Source: Myxococcota bacterium (lineage in GTDB: Bacteria; Myxococcota_A; UBA9160; UBA4427). Taken from it: 64,000 bases of DNA. The DNA lies in assembly GCA_028823175.1 (NCBI GenBank), contig JAPKBZ010000006.1, forward strand, positions 1 through 64,000. Reading direction: 5' to 3'. The translations under genes and the position numbers were made by a program. Below the pieces are notes generated by a model that saw only the letters and a program-made list of their open reading frames with translations, had not been told where the DNA came from and ran no database searches. This document shows, piece by piece, positions 1 through 8,957 of the stretch. Every line of letters starts with the position of its first letter. Position 1 is the first letter of the stretch.

Positions 1-135
1 GAAGCAGAAGAAGCAGAAGAAGCGGCGCCCGAGGCTGGGGCCGAAGAAGCTGTTGGCATCGAGGAAGCTGCGGCCAGCGAAGAGGCTGGTGAGGAAGCTG
101 AAACAACTTCAACGGATGGGTCGGACGAGTCGTAG
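1..135 (+). CDS. nusA: C-terminal end of an acidic protein, probably transcription factor NusA (5' truncated)
   Basis: The frame is open from base 1 to a TAG at 133-135 and encodes 44 residues that are almost all Glu, Ala, Gly and Ser. The start lies outside the window. No NusA domain is visible. The identity rests on position: nusA directly precedes infB in most bacteria, and NusA proteins in several lineages end in an acidic tail. The next gene begins 17 bp later, so the two are likely co-transcribed. Another acidic-tailed protein is possible. Confidence 0.6.
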   Translation, partial: EAEEAEEAAPEAGAEEAVGIEEAAASEEAGEEAETTSTDGSDES

Positions 136-152
136 TTCGGGGTACGGGGTAC

Positions 153-2642
153 ATGGCCAAAATTAGGGCATACAAGCTCGCGGAAGAACTCGGGATCGAT
201 CGGCATGATTTTGTCGACCGAGCAGCAGAGGCGGGCGTCGTTCTCAAGAATTCAATGGCTTCTCTCGACGAGGAGCAGGAGGCCCAGCTACGCCAGAAAC
301 TTGGTCAGCCCGAGGAGTCTGGCAAGCTGGTGGTGGAAAGCCGGGTTGAGCGCAAGGGGGGCAAGACCGTCCTGCGCCGCCGGAAGCGGGTCAAGGTCGA
401 GGAACCGCCGCCCGAGCCGGAGCCCGTTGTGGAGGCAGCGCTCGAGGCCGGTGAAGAATCGTTGCCGGAGTCCGAGGCGGTTGTCGCCGAAGGCGTGGCC
501 CCGGAAGGCGCGGAGGCTATTTCCGAAGCGCCCGAGGAAGTGGCGGCAGAGGCCGAAGTCCAGCAGCCCGCCCAGGCTCCCCAGCCTGGCGCCGCTCGTC
601 CCGGGACGGAAACTCCGGATCGAAGGCCGGCCACGGCCAAGCCGGATGCCCAGCAAGCGACCCCGGATCGCAAGGGGCGCCAGCGAAAGCGGGTCCGCGA
701 AGTGGTGAATCTGCAGGAGCAGGAGCGGTTCACGCAGCAGATCACCGGGCGCGGCGCTCAGCCCCGCCGCACTGCCGACATGGGACCGCGCGCAGTCGTC
801 AATCCTCGACGCAAGCGACGCGACAAGTTGGCCGTTCCGGCCGCGCGTCCCCCGGCGGACCAGAAACGCGTCGTCAAGATCGCGGGTGAGATCAGCGTCG
901 GAGAGCTCGCAAAACTCCTGGGGGCGAAGGCGGCTGCGGTTCAAGGCAAGCTGATGGCCTTGGGAATCATGGTTTCGATCAATCAGCGTGTTGATTTCGA
1001 GACGTGCCGGAACCTGGCGACGGAATACGGCATTGAGGTTCAGGATGTCGGCTTCAAGGAAGAGGCCTTCATTAATACGGGTTCGGTACCCGCCGCGAGC
1101 GAGGAGATCGAACTTCCCGGAACACTCGAAAATCGTCCGCCGATCATCACCGTCATGGGACATGTCGATCACGGAAAGACCTCCCTGCTCGATGCCATAC
1201 GGAACGCCAAGCTGAATGTGGCGGATAGTGAGGCGGGCGGAATTACGCAGCATATTGGTGCCTACCAAGTAACTACGGGTGAGAAGAAGTTGACCTTCAT
1301 CGATACCCCAGGGCACGCGGCCTTCACCGCCATGCGCGCTCGGGGAGCCGCTGTGACCGATATCGTGGTCCTGGTGGTGGCTGCCAATGATGGCGTGATG
1401 CCCCAGACCGTCGAAGCCATTGAGCATGCCCAGGCGGCAGGCTGCCCCATTGTGGTTGCGGTCAACAAGGTGGACCTTTCCGACGCCGATCCTGAAAAAA
1501 CCAAACAGCGCCTGACCGAGCACAACCTGGTTCCCGAAGACTTCGGCGGTGACGTGATCTGCGTCAATGTTTCGGCGAAAACAGGGGAAGGCATCGAGAA
1601 TCTCCTGGAAATGCTCGCCCTGCAGACCGAGGTCATGGAGTTGCAGGCCGCCGGGGATCGCCAGGCGAAGGGTGTGGTTCTCGACGCGCGACTCGACAAG
1701 GGACGGGGGCCGGTGGCCACGGTTCTGATCCAGGACGGCACCTTGAAACGGGGTGACGTCATCGTGGTCGAGTCCGAGTTTGGCCGGGTCCGAGTGATGG
1801 AAGACGACCTCGGCAACAAGGTCACCGAGGCGGGCCCTTCCATGCCAGTCCAGGTTCTCGGGCTCTCCGGGGTACCGTCGGCGGGTGCGGGCTTCCATTC
1901 CGTGGAAAGCGATCGAGTTGCCAAGCAGATCGCAGCGCACCGGGCGGATCAGGAGCGCGGCAAGATCAAGGTGGCGCCTGCGAAATACACCCTTGAGGAA
2001 TTCTTTGCCCAGGCGGGCGGAGAAGGGCCCAAGGAACTGCCGATCGTTCTCAAGGCGGATGTTCAGGGCACCTGCGAGGCCGTGCGGGACGCTCTGAATC
2101 AACTCTCGACGGAGAGTGTGCGGATCAAGATTCTGTCTGCGGGTGTGGGGGCCATAAACGAAAACGATGTAATGCTGGCTTCGGCGAGTGGTGCGGTCGT
2201 GGTGGGATTTCATGTGCGCCCTGACCCCGCAGCGAGACGAGCAGCCGACGGTCATGGGGTCGATCTGCGAACCTACACGATCATCATGCAACTCCTCGAT
2301 GATATTACGGGCGCCATGGTGGGTCTGCTGCCGGCGGTTCGGAACGAGAGCATGCTCGGTCGAGCGGAAGTTCGTCAGCTCTTCGTCGTGCCCAGGGTGG
2401 GTACGATCGCCGGTTCGATGGTGGTCGAAGGCAAGGCTTCGCGTGATGCCCACTGCCGCCTGGTTCGTGACGGCACACAGGTCTTTGAGGGCAAGATGGG
2501 CTCCCTGCGTCGGTTCAAGGAAGACGTGCGGGAGGTGCCCAATGGAAACGAGTGCGGTATCGGAATCACGAATTTCAATGACCTGAAGATTGGTGACGAA
2601 ATCGAAATCTTCGAGGTCGAGGAGGTGCCGGCCACTCTTTGA
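153..2642 (+). CDS. infB: Translation initiation factor IF-2
   Basis: This is the GTPase that places fMet-tRNA on the 30S subunit and promotes 50S joining in the cytoplasm. The 829-residue protein starts with an IF2-N module (about 1-55), followed by a long Pro/Glu/Ala-rich and then basic linker (about 60-240). A second IF2-N-like segment precedes the G domain. G motifs are clear: GHVDHGKT near residue 335, DTPGHAAF near 384 and NKVD near 436. The beta-barrel and C-terminal tRNA-binding domains follow, ending in an acidic tail. Length is typical for a proteobacterial IF-2. It lies between the nusA tail and a DUF503 gene, within the conserved translation operon. Confidence 0.98.
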   Translation: MAKIRAYKLAEELGIDRHDFVDRAAEAGVVLKNSMASLDEEQEAQLRQKLGQPEESGKLVVESRVERKGGKTVLRRRKRVKVEEPPPEPEPVVEAALEAGEESLPESEAVVAEGVAPEGAEAISEAPEEVAAEAEVQQPAQAPQPGAARPGTETPDRRPATAKPDAQQATPDRKGRQRKRVREVVNLQEQERFTQQITGRGAQPRRTADMGPRAVVNPRRKRRDKLAVPAARPPADQKRVVKIAGEISVGELAKLLGAKAAAVQGKLMALGIMVSINQRVDFETCRNLATEYGIEVQDVGFKEEAFINTGSVPAASEEIELPGTLENRPPIITVMGHVDHGKTSLLDAIRNAKLNVADSEAGGITQHIGAYQVTTGEKKLTFIDTPGHAAFTAMRARGAAVTDIVVLVVAANDGVMPQTVEAIEHAQAAGCPIVVAVNKVDLSDADPEKTKQRLTEHNLVPEDFGGDVICVNVSAKTGEGIENLLEMLALQTEVMELQAAGDRQAKGVVLDARLDKGRGPVATVLIQDGTLKRGDVIVVESEFGRVRVMEDDLGNKVTEAGPSMPVQVLGLSGVPSAGAGFHSVESDRVAKQIAAHRADQERGKIKVAPAKYTLEEFFAQAGGEGPKELPIVLKADVQGTCEAVRDALNQLSTESVRIKILSAGVGAINENDVMLASASGAVVVGFHVRPDPAARRAADGHGVDLRTYTIIMQLLDDITGAMVGLLPAVRNESMLGRAEVRQLFVVPRVGTIAGSMVVEGKASRDAHCRLVRDGTQVFEGKMGSLRRFKEDVREVPNGNECGIGITNFNDLKIGDEIEIFEVEEVPATL

Positions 2643-2662
2643 GGCCGGGAGGTTAGGAGCCC

Positions 2663-3016
2663 ATGAGGGTTGGTGCGGGCCTGATCGAGTTGCACGTCCA
2701 CGGTTCTCAGTCGTTGAAGCAGAAGCGAGGCGTCGTCAAATCCATCGTTCAGCGCCTGCGCAACCGATTCAACATCTCGGTGTCCGAAGTCGGTGGCCAG
2801 GAAACATGGCAGCGAGCGGTGCTGGGCCTGGCGGTGGTCGGCGTTGATGACCAAGGGGTTAGGAGTCGTCTCGGGGCTGCGGTGGAGTTCGTCGAATCCC
2901 TGCATTTGGCCGAGGTCCGCGATTCGGACGTAGAGGTTCTCGAGTTGGCGACTAAGGATTGGAACGCAGAAAAATCGTTTCCAGGGGACGATCCGCTTCC
3001 CTGGGAGAAAGAGTGA
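2663..3016 (+). CDS. DUF503 (YlxP-like) family protein
   Basis: A 117-residue protein that opens with MRVGAGLIELHVHGSQSLKQKR, matching the DUF503 pattern of an alternating beta strand followed by a conserved SLKxKR segment. The family is a small cytoplasmic ferredoxin-like fold. Its members lie between infB and rbfA in Firmicutes and deltaproteobacteria, which suggests a role in ribosome maturation or translation, but the function is not established. It starts 20 bp after infB and ends 3 bp before rbfA, so it is certainly in the operon. The C-terminal 20 residues are acidic. Confidence 0.9.
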   Translation: MRVGAGLIELHVHGSQSLKQKRGVVKSIVQRLRNRFNISVSEVGGQETWQRAVLGLAVVGVDDQGVRSRLGAAVEFVESLHLAEVRDSDVEVLELATKDWNAEKSFPGDDPLPWEKE

Positions 3017-3019
3017 TAG

Positions 3020-3442
3020 GTGTCGCTAAGAAACGAACGCATCGCCGAGCAGGTTCGCTCTGAACTCTCTCGCCTAATTCGTGAGGAGGTCACGGATCCG
3101 CGGATTTCGCTGTTGACCCTGACCCGGGTTAAGGTGAGCCCCGATCTTTCGACGGCAACCGTCTTCTGGAGCCCCCTTGAGCTCGATGACAAGGCCGAAA
3201 CGAGTGAAATGGGCCAAGGGCTCGAGTCCGCCGCGGGTTTCCTGCGAAGCCGACTGGCTAAGGCGCTTTCCTTGCGCCGGACGCCGGCGCTCTCGTTCCG
3301 ACACGATCGATCCATCGAGGAGGGGTCGAGGACACTCGCGCTGATCCGCTCCTTGCCGGAATTAGCCAAGGAGCCCGAAGGCGAAGGCTCAGCGACCGAC
3401 GAAGAGAAGGGGAAGGAAGAGGGCTATGGGCAAGAGGAATAG
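3020..3442 (+). CDS. rbfA: Ribosome-binding factor A
   Basis: RbfA binds the 30S precursor and helps 16S rRNA 5'-end maturation. The 140-residue product has the KH-like family pattern: RNERIAEQVRSELSRLI at the N-terminus, then DPRISLLTLTRVKVSPDLSTA, then the helix with LRSRLAKALSLRRTP. The start is GTG at 3020, three bases after the DUF503 stop. The acidic, Lys-rich C-terminal extension (from about residue 115) is a common RbfA tail. The gene overlaps truB by 17 bp, which implies translational coupling. The oligoribonuclease NrnA gene often found between rbfA and truB in deltaproteobacteria is absent. Confidence 0.95.
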   Translation: MSLRNERIAEQVRSELSRLIREEVTDPRISLLTLTRVKVSPDLSTATVFWSPLELDDKAETSEMGQGLESAAGFLRSRLAKALSLRRTPALSFRHDRSIEEGSRTLALIRSLPELAKEPEGEGSATDEEKGKEEGYGQEE

Positions 3443-4352
3443 GCGAGGCGGGCGAGAAAGGCCCGGGCCGGCCGGATTCCTGGTGGTCGACAAGCCACGC
3501 GGGCAAACTTCCCACGACGTGGTGGATGCGGCGCGCCGCTGGTTGGGGATCCGAAGGGTCGGTCATCTGGGGACGCTCGACCCCCAGGCCACGGGCGTGC
3601 TGCCCCTGGTCGTCCGAGGGGCGACAAAATTGGCGCCCTTCTTTGGGAGCGGGAACAAGACCTATGTGGGGACCGTTCATCTGGGAGCGGTCACCGATAC
3701 CCTCGACGGCGAGGGCGAGGTCGTGAAGCGCCACGAGGGGGCGCTGCCCGACGAGGCTGCGGTCCGCGAGGCTCTGAAGGGCTTCGTGGGGGAGATCGAA
3801 CAGATTCCGCCGATGTACAGCGCCGTCAAGCGCGACGGTGTGGCTCTCTACAAGCTCGCCCGTCAGGGCGAAGAGGTCGAGCGCGAGCCCAAGAAGGTGA
3901 TCGTTGACTCCCTCGAACTCACTCGCTTCGACTCGCCGGACGCTGAGATCGCCGTGAAATGCGGCAGCGGGACGTACGTTCGGAGCTTGGCCCACGACCT
4001 GGGGAGCGCCTTGGGGTGTGGGGGATACCTGGCGAGCTTACGAAGGCTCTGGAGCGAGCCCTTCGGCATCGAGGTGGCGCACAGCTTCGAGGCTTGCGAG
4101 GAGGCGGCTCGGGCCGGCAAAATGGACGATCTGCTGATTTCGCCCGAAAAAGGTTTGGATTTACCCGTGATTCGCCTCGCCACCCAGGGGGTGCGCCGAG
4201 TGGAAAACGGGGGAGACATTTCCCCGGGGACATTGGAGCGCTCGAAGCCCGGGACCCGGGTATCGGCCCTCAACGAAGAGGGGCGTATGATCGCCGTTCT
4301 GGAAATCCGAGCCGATCGTCGCCTCTGGCCCGTACGGGTTTTGCCCGCTTGA
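3426..4352 (+). CDS. truB: tRNA pseudouridine(55) synthase
   Basis: TruB isomerises U55 in the T-loop of tRNAs. The 308-residue protein carries the N-terminal GFLVVDKPRGQTSHDVV motif and the catalytic motif GHLGTLDPQATGVLPL, in which Asp52 is the expected nucleophile. The downstream SAVKRDGVALYKLARQG and CGSGTYVRSLAHDLG motifs are also present. A C-terminal PUA-like region occupies roughly residues 245-308. The start is inside rbfA (17-bp overlap). Length is normal for the family. Confidence 0.97.
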   Translation: MGKRNRRGGRERPGPAGFLVVDKPRGQTSHDVVDAARRWLGIRRVGHLGTLDPQATGVLPLVVRGATKLAPFFGSGNKTYVGTVHLGAVTDTLDGEGEVVKRHEGALPDEAAVREALKGFVGEIEQIPPMYSAVKRDGVALYKLARQGEEVEREPKKVIVDSLELTRFDSPDAEIAVKCGSGTYVRSLAHDLGSALGCGGYLASLRRLWSEPFGIEVAHSFEACEEAARAGKMDDLLISPEKGLDLPVIRLATQGVRRVENGGDISPGTLERSKPGTRVSALNEEGRMIAVLEIRADRRLWPVRVLPA

Positions 4353-4505
4353 AGGTATTCTTACGGAAAGCCGGGGCAGAGGGGATTGCACTTCCCGGGG
4401 GTGTCTGCCAAACTCACGCCGATTCGGATCGAGGGGATATTGAGTCCCACTCGCGGAGGGGAGCCGAGGTTCCCCGCCACTCGAACCGACCCGTAATTGT
4501 TTTTG

Positions 4506-4520
4506 GCCCCGTTGCGGGGC
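4506..4520 (+). promoter_or_regulatory. Short GC hairpin in the truB-rpsO spacer
   Basis: GCCCC-GTTGC-GGGGC forms a perfect 5-bp stem with a 5-nt loop in the 286-bp spacer ahead of rpsO. There is no T-run after it, so an intrinsic terminator is unlikely. It could be part of an rpsO leader structure. This is inference only. Confidence 0.3.
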
Positions 4521-4568
4521 ACGCGGCGGGATCCGGCGCTGGTCACTGAGCCTCGGGAATGTTGCCGG

Positions 4569-4586
4569 CGGCTCGGATCCGAGCCG
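4569..4586 (+). promoter_or_regulatory. 18-bp perfect palindrome in the rpsO leader
   Basis: The sequence from 4569 to 4586 (half-site CGGCTCGGA) is identical to its reverse complement. It is followed within 10 bases by an A/T-rich stretch (CAATTTTATAAC, 4591-4602). It lies about 50 bp before the rpsO start. Possible roles are a protein-binding operator, an mRNA stem-loop for S15 autoregulation (known for rpsO leaders in several bacteria, by different structures), or a stem bordering a TATAAC -10 element. The sequence does not decide between them. Confidence 0.45.
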
Positions 4587-4638
4587 GACTCAATTTTATA
4601 ACAAGATCAGAACAAGCATAAAGCCAAAGGAAAAGAAG

Positions 4639-4905
4639 TTGATCTCGGCTGAGACCAAGCGAAATACCATCGACGGACACAAGCACCACGACAAGGACAC
4701 CGGTTCGCCCGAGGTCCAGGTGGCTCTGCTCACCGCTCGGCTCACTGAGCTCGCGGAGCATTTCAAGTTTCACAAGAAGGATCATCACTCCCGTCGCGGC
4801 CTGCTAAGGATCGTGAGCCAGCGGCGGCGCTTGATCGATTACCTCAAGCGAAAGGATTACGCGCGCTACCAGAAGCTCATCGAGAGCCTTGGTCTGCGGC
4901 GATAA
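4639..4905 (+). CDS. rpsO: 30S ribosomal protein S15
   Basis: S15 binds 16S rRNA helices in the platform. The 88-residue product has the invariant [16 protein letters not shown] segment, [12 protein letters not shown] and a C-terminal [12 protein letters not shown] motif. The start is TTG at 4639. It gives the family's normal spacing of about 19 residues before DTGSPE, and an AAGG sequence lies about 9 bases upstream. No ATG start gives a sensible length. The gene is transcribed with or just after truB and precedes pnp by 270 bp. Confidence 0.96.
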   Translation: MISAETKRNTIDGHKHHDKDTGSPEVQVALLTARLTELAEHFKFHKKDHHSRRGLLRIVSQRRRLIDYLKRKDYARYQKLIESLGLRR

Positions 4906-5175
4906 ATTGTCGGCGAGTGCTCCGATTAGGATCGGATGACTCGAGACGACACCAGGAGCCTGTCCGCCCGGGGGGTAGGGCAGGCACGACCCAAAGCAAC
5001 CGGCGATGCGGTTTGGACGTGTTTCGGTGGGGTGCGGGAGTTGGTCATACGCGAAGCGGCCCGAGGGCTTATTCGCGCATGAGTGATCCTGCATTCCGGC
5101 GCAAACTCTCCTCCGCGTGGCCACCCCACAAAATTCGGAATCCCATGAGAGGATTGCCGAAGAGGAGAATATAGG

Positions 5176-7362
5176 ATGCCTTATTGGTTTGAACCGACGA
5201 CTGTCACGATGGACGTGGGCGGTCGAGAAATGAAGATTGAGACTGGCCGCATGGCCAAGCAGGCGGCTGGTTCCGTCTTGGTGAGCTACGGCGCGACCTC
5301 CGTGCTCGTAACGGCGGTTCATTCGAAGCCGCGACCGGGGATCGATTTCTTCCCGCTGACCGTGGATTTCGTCGAGAAGTTTGCCGCTGCTGGCAAGATT
5401 CCCGGCGGCTTCTTCAAGCGTGAAGGCCGTCTCTCGGACCGCGAGGTCCTGACCTCTCGCTTTATCGACCGTTCGATTCGGCCGCTTTTTGCCGATGGCT
5501 ACAACGACGACACCCAGGTGACGGCGACGGTGCTCTCCGCGGAGGCCGACTCGTCCGCCGACATGTGTGCATTCGTTGGCGCCTCTGCGGCCCTGTCGAT
5601 TTCGGATCTTCCCTTCCTTGGGCCGATCGGAGCCGTGAGAGTTGCCCGGGTGGACGGCGAATTCCTCGTCAACCCCACCCCCGAGGCGCTCGAAGGCGCC
5701 GATCTCGAACTGGTGGTGGCCGGCACGAGGGGCTCGGTGGTTATGGTTGAGGGCGGTGCCCAGCAGGTGCCCGAATCCGAAATGCTCGCGGCCCTGAAAT
5801 TCGCCCATGAGAGGATTCTCGAGATCATCGGGACCATCGAGGGTCTCCAGAAGCAGGTCGGCAAGGAGAAGATCGTTCCTCCCGTCGCCGCCGATCTCTC
5901 GAGCTTGGAGGCCGAGATCAAGGGCAAGGCCGAGCAGCGCCTGTCAGATGCTTTCCAGATTCAGGGCAAATTCGAACGCAGCTCAGCGGTCAAGGCCGTG
6001 GAGAAGGAAGTCATCAAGGGGTATGTCGACGACTACGCGAACGAGAAGGTGAGCGTCGATACTCTCGCCGGCTGGGAAGATCGCCGGACGGGTCTCTCGA
6101 CCTTGCGTTCCAATGTCGGTCAGATCCTGCACGATCTGGGCGGTAATCTGATGCGCGAGCGAGTGCTCGCGACGGGTGAGCGGATCGACGGACGCAAGAA
6201 TACCGAGATTCGTTCCATTGCTTGCGAGGTGCGGGCCGTTCCGCGCCCGCATGGCGTGGCCCTGTTTACTCGAGGTGAAACCCAGGCCATGGTGAATTGT
6301 ACCCTGGGCAGTGGCTTTGATGAGCAGACCATCGACGGGATGAACGGTCGTTTCAAGAAGACCTTCATGCTGCACTATAATTTCCCTCCCTTCTCGGTGG
6401 GCGAGGCTCGCCCCTTGCGGGGCCCCGGTCGCCGCGAGGTTGGCCATGGCACCCTAGCCGAGCGGGCTGTCACCCCGGTGCTGCCTGCGCACGAGGATTT
6501 CCCGTACACGATTCGCATCGTGAGCGAGACCCTCGAATCGAATGGTTCTTCGTCGATGGCGGCGGTCTGCGGTTCGACCCTGGCCATGCTTGACGCCGGT
6601 GTGCCTCTTCGGGCCCCGGTGGCGGGCATCGCGATGGGGCTGATCACCGATGGCGATCGCACGGTCATCCTTTCGGACATTCTGGGCGACGAGGATCACC
6701 TCGGCGACATGGATTTCAAGGTGGCCGGAACCGAGCAGGGGATCACCGCTCTCCAGATGGATATCAAGGTGACGCAGATCGATTGGGATATTCTTGAGAC
6801 TGCCCTTGCCCAGGCGAGGGATGGTCGACTGCATATTCTTGGCTGCATGAAGAGCGAAACCGAAGCCGAACTGGGAGGCCTCATGCCTCGCACGGAGCTG
6901 CACGAGTTCGCGCCGCGGCTTGAGGTACTGACCATCAAGCCGGACCGCATTCGGGACATCATCGGGCCTGGGGGCAAGGTGATCCGGGCCATCCAGGAGA
7001 CCACTGGGGCCAAGATCGATGTCGAGGATTCGGGTCGGGTATCCGTCTTTGGTCCCGATGGGGCCTCGGTTGAGCAAGCGCTGGCGATGGTCCAGGAGCT
7101 CACCCAGGAAGCGGAAATCGGGAAGGTCTATCTCGCCAAGGTCAAGCGCGTGGTGGACTTCGGCGCCTTTGCCGAGATCTTCCCCGGAACCGACGGCCTG
7201 ATCCACATCAGTCACCTCGCCGAGGGGCGGGTCGACAACGTGACCGATGTCGTCTCAGAGGGTGACGAGGTCCTCGCGAAGTGCATCGATATCGATCCCG
7301 CAGGACGAATTCGGCTCTCTCGCAAGGAAGCCCTGGCGGACGCGGCGGCCGAGGCCGAGTAA
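5176..7362 (+). CDS. pnp: Polyribonucleotide nucleotidyltransferase (PNPase)
   Basis: PNPase degrades RNA 3' to 5' by phosphorolysis and is a degradosome component. The 728-residue protein has two RNase PH cores (about 10-230 and 320-550) joined by an alpha-helical linker. The first contains [14 protein letters not shown]. The second contains [26 protein letters not shown] domain with [13 protein letters not shown] lies near residue 595, and an S1 domain with [13 protein letters not shown] is near 655. GAGGAG is found about 8 bases before the ATG at 5176. Length is typical (about 700). The 270-bp leader resembles the long leaders of other pnp genes, but I saw no clear RNase III stem in it. 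Confidence 0.98.
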   Translation: MPYWFEPTTVTMDVGGREMKIETGRMAKQAAGSVLVSYGATSVLVTAVHSKPRPGIDFFPLTVDFVEKFAAAGKIPGGFFKREGRLSDREVLTSRFIDRSIRPLFADGYNDDTQVTATVLSAEADSSADMCAFVGASAALSISDLPFLGPIGAVRVARVDGEFLVNPTPEALEGADLELVVAGTRGSVVMVEGGAQQVPESEMLAALKFAHERILEIIGTIEGLQKQVGKEKIVPPVAADLSSLEAEIKGKAEQRLSDAFQIQGKFERSSAVKAVEKEVIKGYVDDYANEKVSVDTLAGWEDRRTGLSTLRSNVGQILHDLGGNLMRERVLATGERIDGRKNTEIRSIACEVRAVPRPHGVALFTRGETQAMVNCTLGSGFDEQTIDGMNGRFKKTFMLHYNFPPFSVGEARPLRGPGRREVGHGTLAERAVTPVLPAHEDFPYTIRIVSETLESNGSSSMAAVCGSTLAMLDAGVPLRAPVAGIAMGLITDGDRTVILSDILGDEDHLGDMDFKVAGTEQGITALQMDIKVTQIDWDILETALAQARDGRLHILGCMKSETEAELGGLMPRTELHEFAPRLEVLTIKPDRIRDIIGPGGKVIRAIQETTGAKIDVEDSGRVSVFGPDGASVEQALAMVQELTQEAEIGKVYLAKVKRVVDFGAFAEIFPGTDGLIHISHLAEGRVDNVTDVVSEGDEVLAKCIDIDPAGRIRLSRKEALADAAAEAE

Positions 7363-7372
7363 GGGCGGCCCC

Positions 7373-7825
7373 ATGAGCCAAGGCGTCCAGGTTCGGCTGC
7401 TCCGTCAGCCTGGAGCAGAAGGTCTACCGCTGCCGGAGCCCGCTACGGCGGGCTCCGCCGGCGTTGACTTGAGGGCGGCGATCGGAGCCGATGTTGTGAT
7501 CCGTCCGGGGGAACGCGTATTGGTACCCTCGGGTTTCGCGATCGAATTGCCCCCGGGCTACGAAGCCCAGGTGCGGCCTCGCAGTGGTCTCGCCCTGCGC
7601 CACGGCATCACGCTGCCCAATGCCCCTGGAACCATCGATGCCGACTATCGAGGCGAGATCAAGGTGATCCTGATGAACCTCGGCGACGGCGATTTTACCG
7701 TGGCTCGAGGGGAGAGGATCGCGCAGCTCGTCGTCGCGCCGGTGAGCTCGGTCGATTGGACTGAGGTCGACGCTCTGGACGAAACCAAACGCGGCGAAGG
7801 GGGCTTTGGCCACACCGGACGGTGA
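7373..7825 (+). CDS. dut: Deoxyuridine 5'-triphosphate nucleotidohydrolase (dUTPase)
   Basis: dUTPase converts dUTP to dUMP and pyrophosphate, preventing uracil incorporation and feeding dTMP synthesis. The 150-residue trimeric-type enzyme shows the five family motifs: [43 protein letters not shown], and a C-terminal [11 protein letters not shown] that closes over the active site. The ATG at 7373 is 10 bp after the pnp stop. The M16 peptidase gene that separates pnp and dut in several deltaproteobacteria is missing here. Confidence 0.97.
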   Translation: MSQGVQVRLLRQPGAEGLPLPEPATAGSAGVDLRAAIGADVVIRPGERVLVPSGFAIELPPGYEAQVRPRSGLALRHGITLPNAPGTIDADYRGEIKVILMNLGDGDFTVARGERIAQLVVAPVSSVDWTEVDALDETKRGEGGFGHTGR

Positions 7826-7908
7826 TGAATGGCGCCCGTGGAAGGGGCGAAGAGAGAGGTTCACCGGGGTATGTCTCTCGCGGCGAGCGGCTGGTGTATG
7901 CTTGGGCC

Positions 7909-8907
7909 GTGACTGAAAATATCAGCGATCCGGAAGAAAGTCGGCCGGAGCCCGGCAGCAGCGTGCATCCGCAGCCGCCGACGCCACTTCCCGAGAAGAA
8001 AACTCGGAAGCCCCCGGGCGATCTTGCCTCCAGGCTTCTGACGGCTTCCGTGCTGATCCCCGGGGTGCTCTATATCATCGTTGTGGGCGGCTATCCCTAC
8101 CTGGCGACGGTGCTCGTCTTTGGTTTGCTCGCCCAGCGCGAGTTCTACCAGTTGATCGAGGGGAAGGGCGCGCGCCCTCTGACGACCGTGGGCCTCTTCT
8201 TCGGGGCTGCGGTGATCAGCGTGGCCTGGCTCAGCAGCGAGTACCACGCCATGCTGCTGATGACCGCCTCGCTGCTCGTGCTGATGGTCGGGCAGTTGGG
8301 CAAGGCACGCATACAGGAAGCCTTGGCCAGCATTTCAGGGACCTTCTTCGGCGTGTTCTACGTCGCCTGGCTTCTCTCCCACGCGGTGCTTCTGCGCTTT
8401 TTCTATCGCTCCGCCGCCGACCACTCCTCGGAACAATCGCTTTCGGCCGTGGGTCTGGATCCCAACTCGGGTATTTTTCTGACCATTTTTTGCCTGGTGG
8501 CGGTGGTCTTGTGTGATGCCGGTGCCTATTTCGCAGGACGTGCCTGGGGGCGGCGCAAACTCGCACCGGATATCAGCCCTAATAAGAGCGTTGAGGGGGC
8601 CTTGGGGGGCATCGTTGCCGGGACCCTGTCGGCTCTGGCGACCAAGGCGATCTTTGGGGTCTTCTGGCCCGAGCAGTCCGCAATTTTATCCTGGACGGCG
8701 GCATTTGTGATGGCCGGGGTGCTCTGCGTGGTGGGAATCATCGGCGATCTGGTGGAGTCACTTCTCAAGCGTGATGCCGAGGTCAAGGATACGGGTGCGC
8801 TTCTGCCCGGCATGGGAGGCGTCCTCGACCGGATTGATTCTCCGCTCCTGGCTTTCCCCGCGATGTACTACATGATGCTGGGCTATCTGTGGTTTCGACT
8901 CCTTTGA
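7909..8907 (+). CDS. cdsA: Phosphatidate cytidylyltransferase (CDP-diglyceride synthase)
   Basis: CdsA makes CDP-diacylglycerol from CTP and phosphatidate in the inner membrane, supplying enzymes such as PgsA (encoded at 17.9 kb). Seven to eight hydrophobic segments follow a Pro-rich cytosolic N-terminus. The C-terminal family signature is clear: SLLKRDAEVKDTGALLPGMG followed by GVLDRIDS. The usual PGHGG reads PGMGG here. The start is uncertain. I chose GTG 7909 (332 residues). In-frame starts at GTG 7822 or ATG 7825 would overlap the dut stop and add 28-29 residues. No start has a strong Shine-Dalgarno sequence. Confidence 0.93.
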   Translation: MTENISDPEESRPEPGSSVHPQPPTPLPEKKTRKPPGDLASRLLTASVLIPGVLYIIVVGGYPYLATVLVFGLLAQREFYQLIEGKGARPLTTVGLFFGAAVISVAWLSSEYHAMLLMTASLLVLMVGQLGKARIQEALASISGTFFGVFYVAWLLSHAVLLRFFYRSAADHSSEQSLSAVGLDPNSGIFLTIFCLVAVVLCDAGAYFAGRAWGRRKLAPDISPNKSVEGALGGIVAGTLSALATKAIFGVFWPEQSAILSWTAAFVMAGVLCVVGIIGDLVESLLKRDAEVKDTGALLPGMGGVLDRIDSPLLAFPAMYYMMLGYLWFRLL

Positions 8908-8931
8908 GCGCCAGCGCTCAAATAGGAGTCG
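8896..8931. terminator. Bidirectional hairpin terminator between convergent cdsA and purC
   Basis: Two nested arms pair here. CGACTCC plus TTGAGCG on the left match CGCTCAA plus GGAGTCG on the right, around a CCAG loop with a small internal bulge. The inner stem (8903-8922) is a perfect 8 bp with A/T at its base. It overlaps the end of cdsA and lies 27 bp from the purC stop, the expected place for a shared terminator. There is no long T-run. Confidence 0.7.
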
Positions 8932-8957
8932 TGCTGCGCCGCTCGGGCTGACGCCCT

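Noticed and set aside
288-2453. 721-residue reading frame antisense to infB
   Set aside because: It lies wholly inside infB on the other strand, has no family motif, and is expected in GC-rich DNA with few stop codons.
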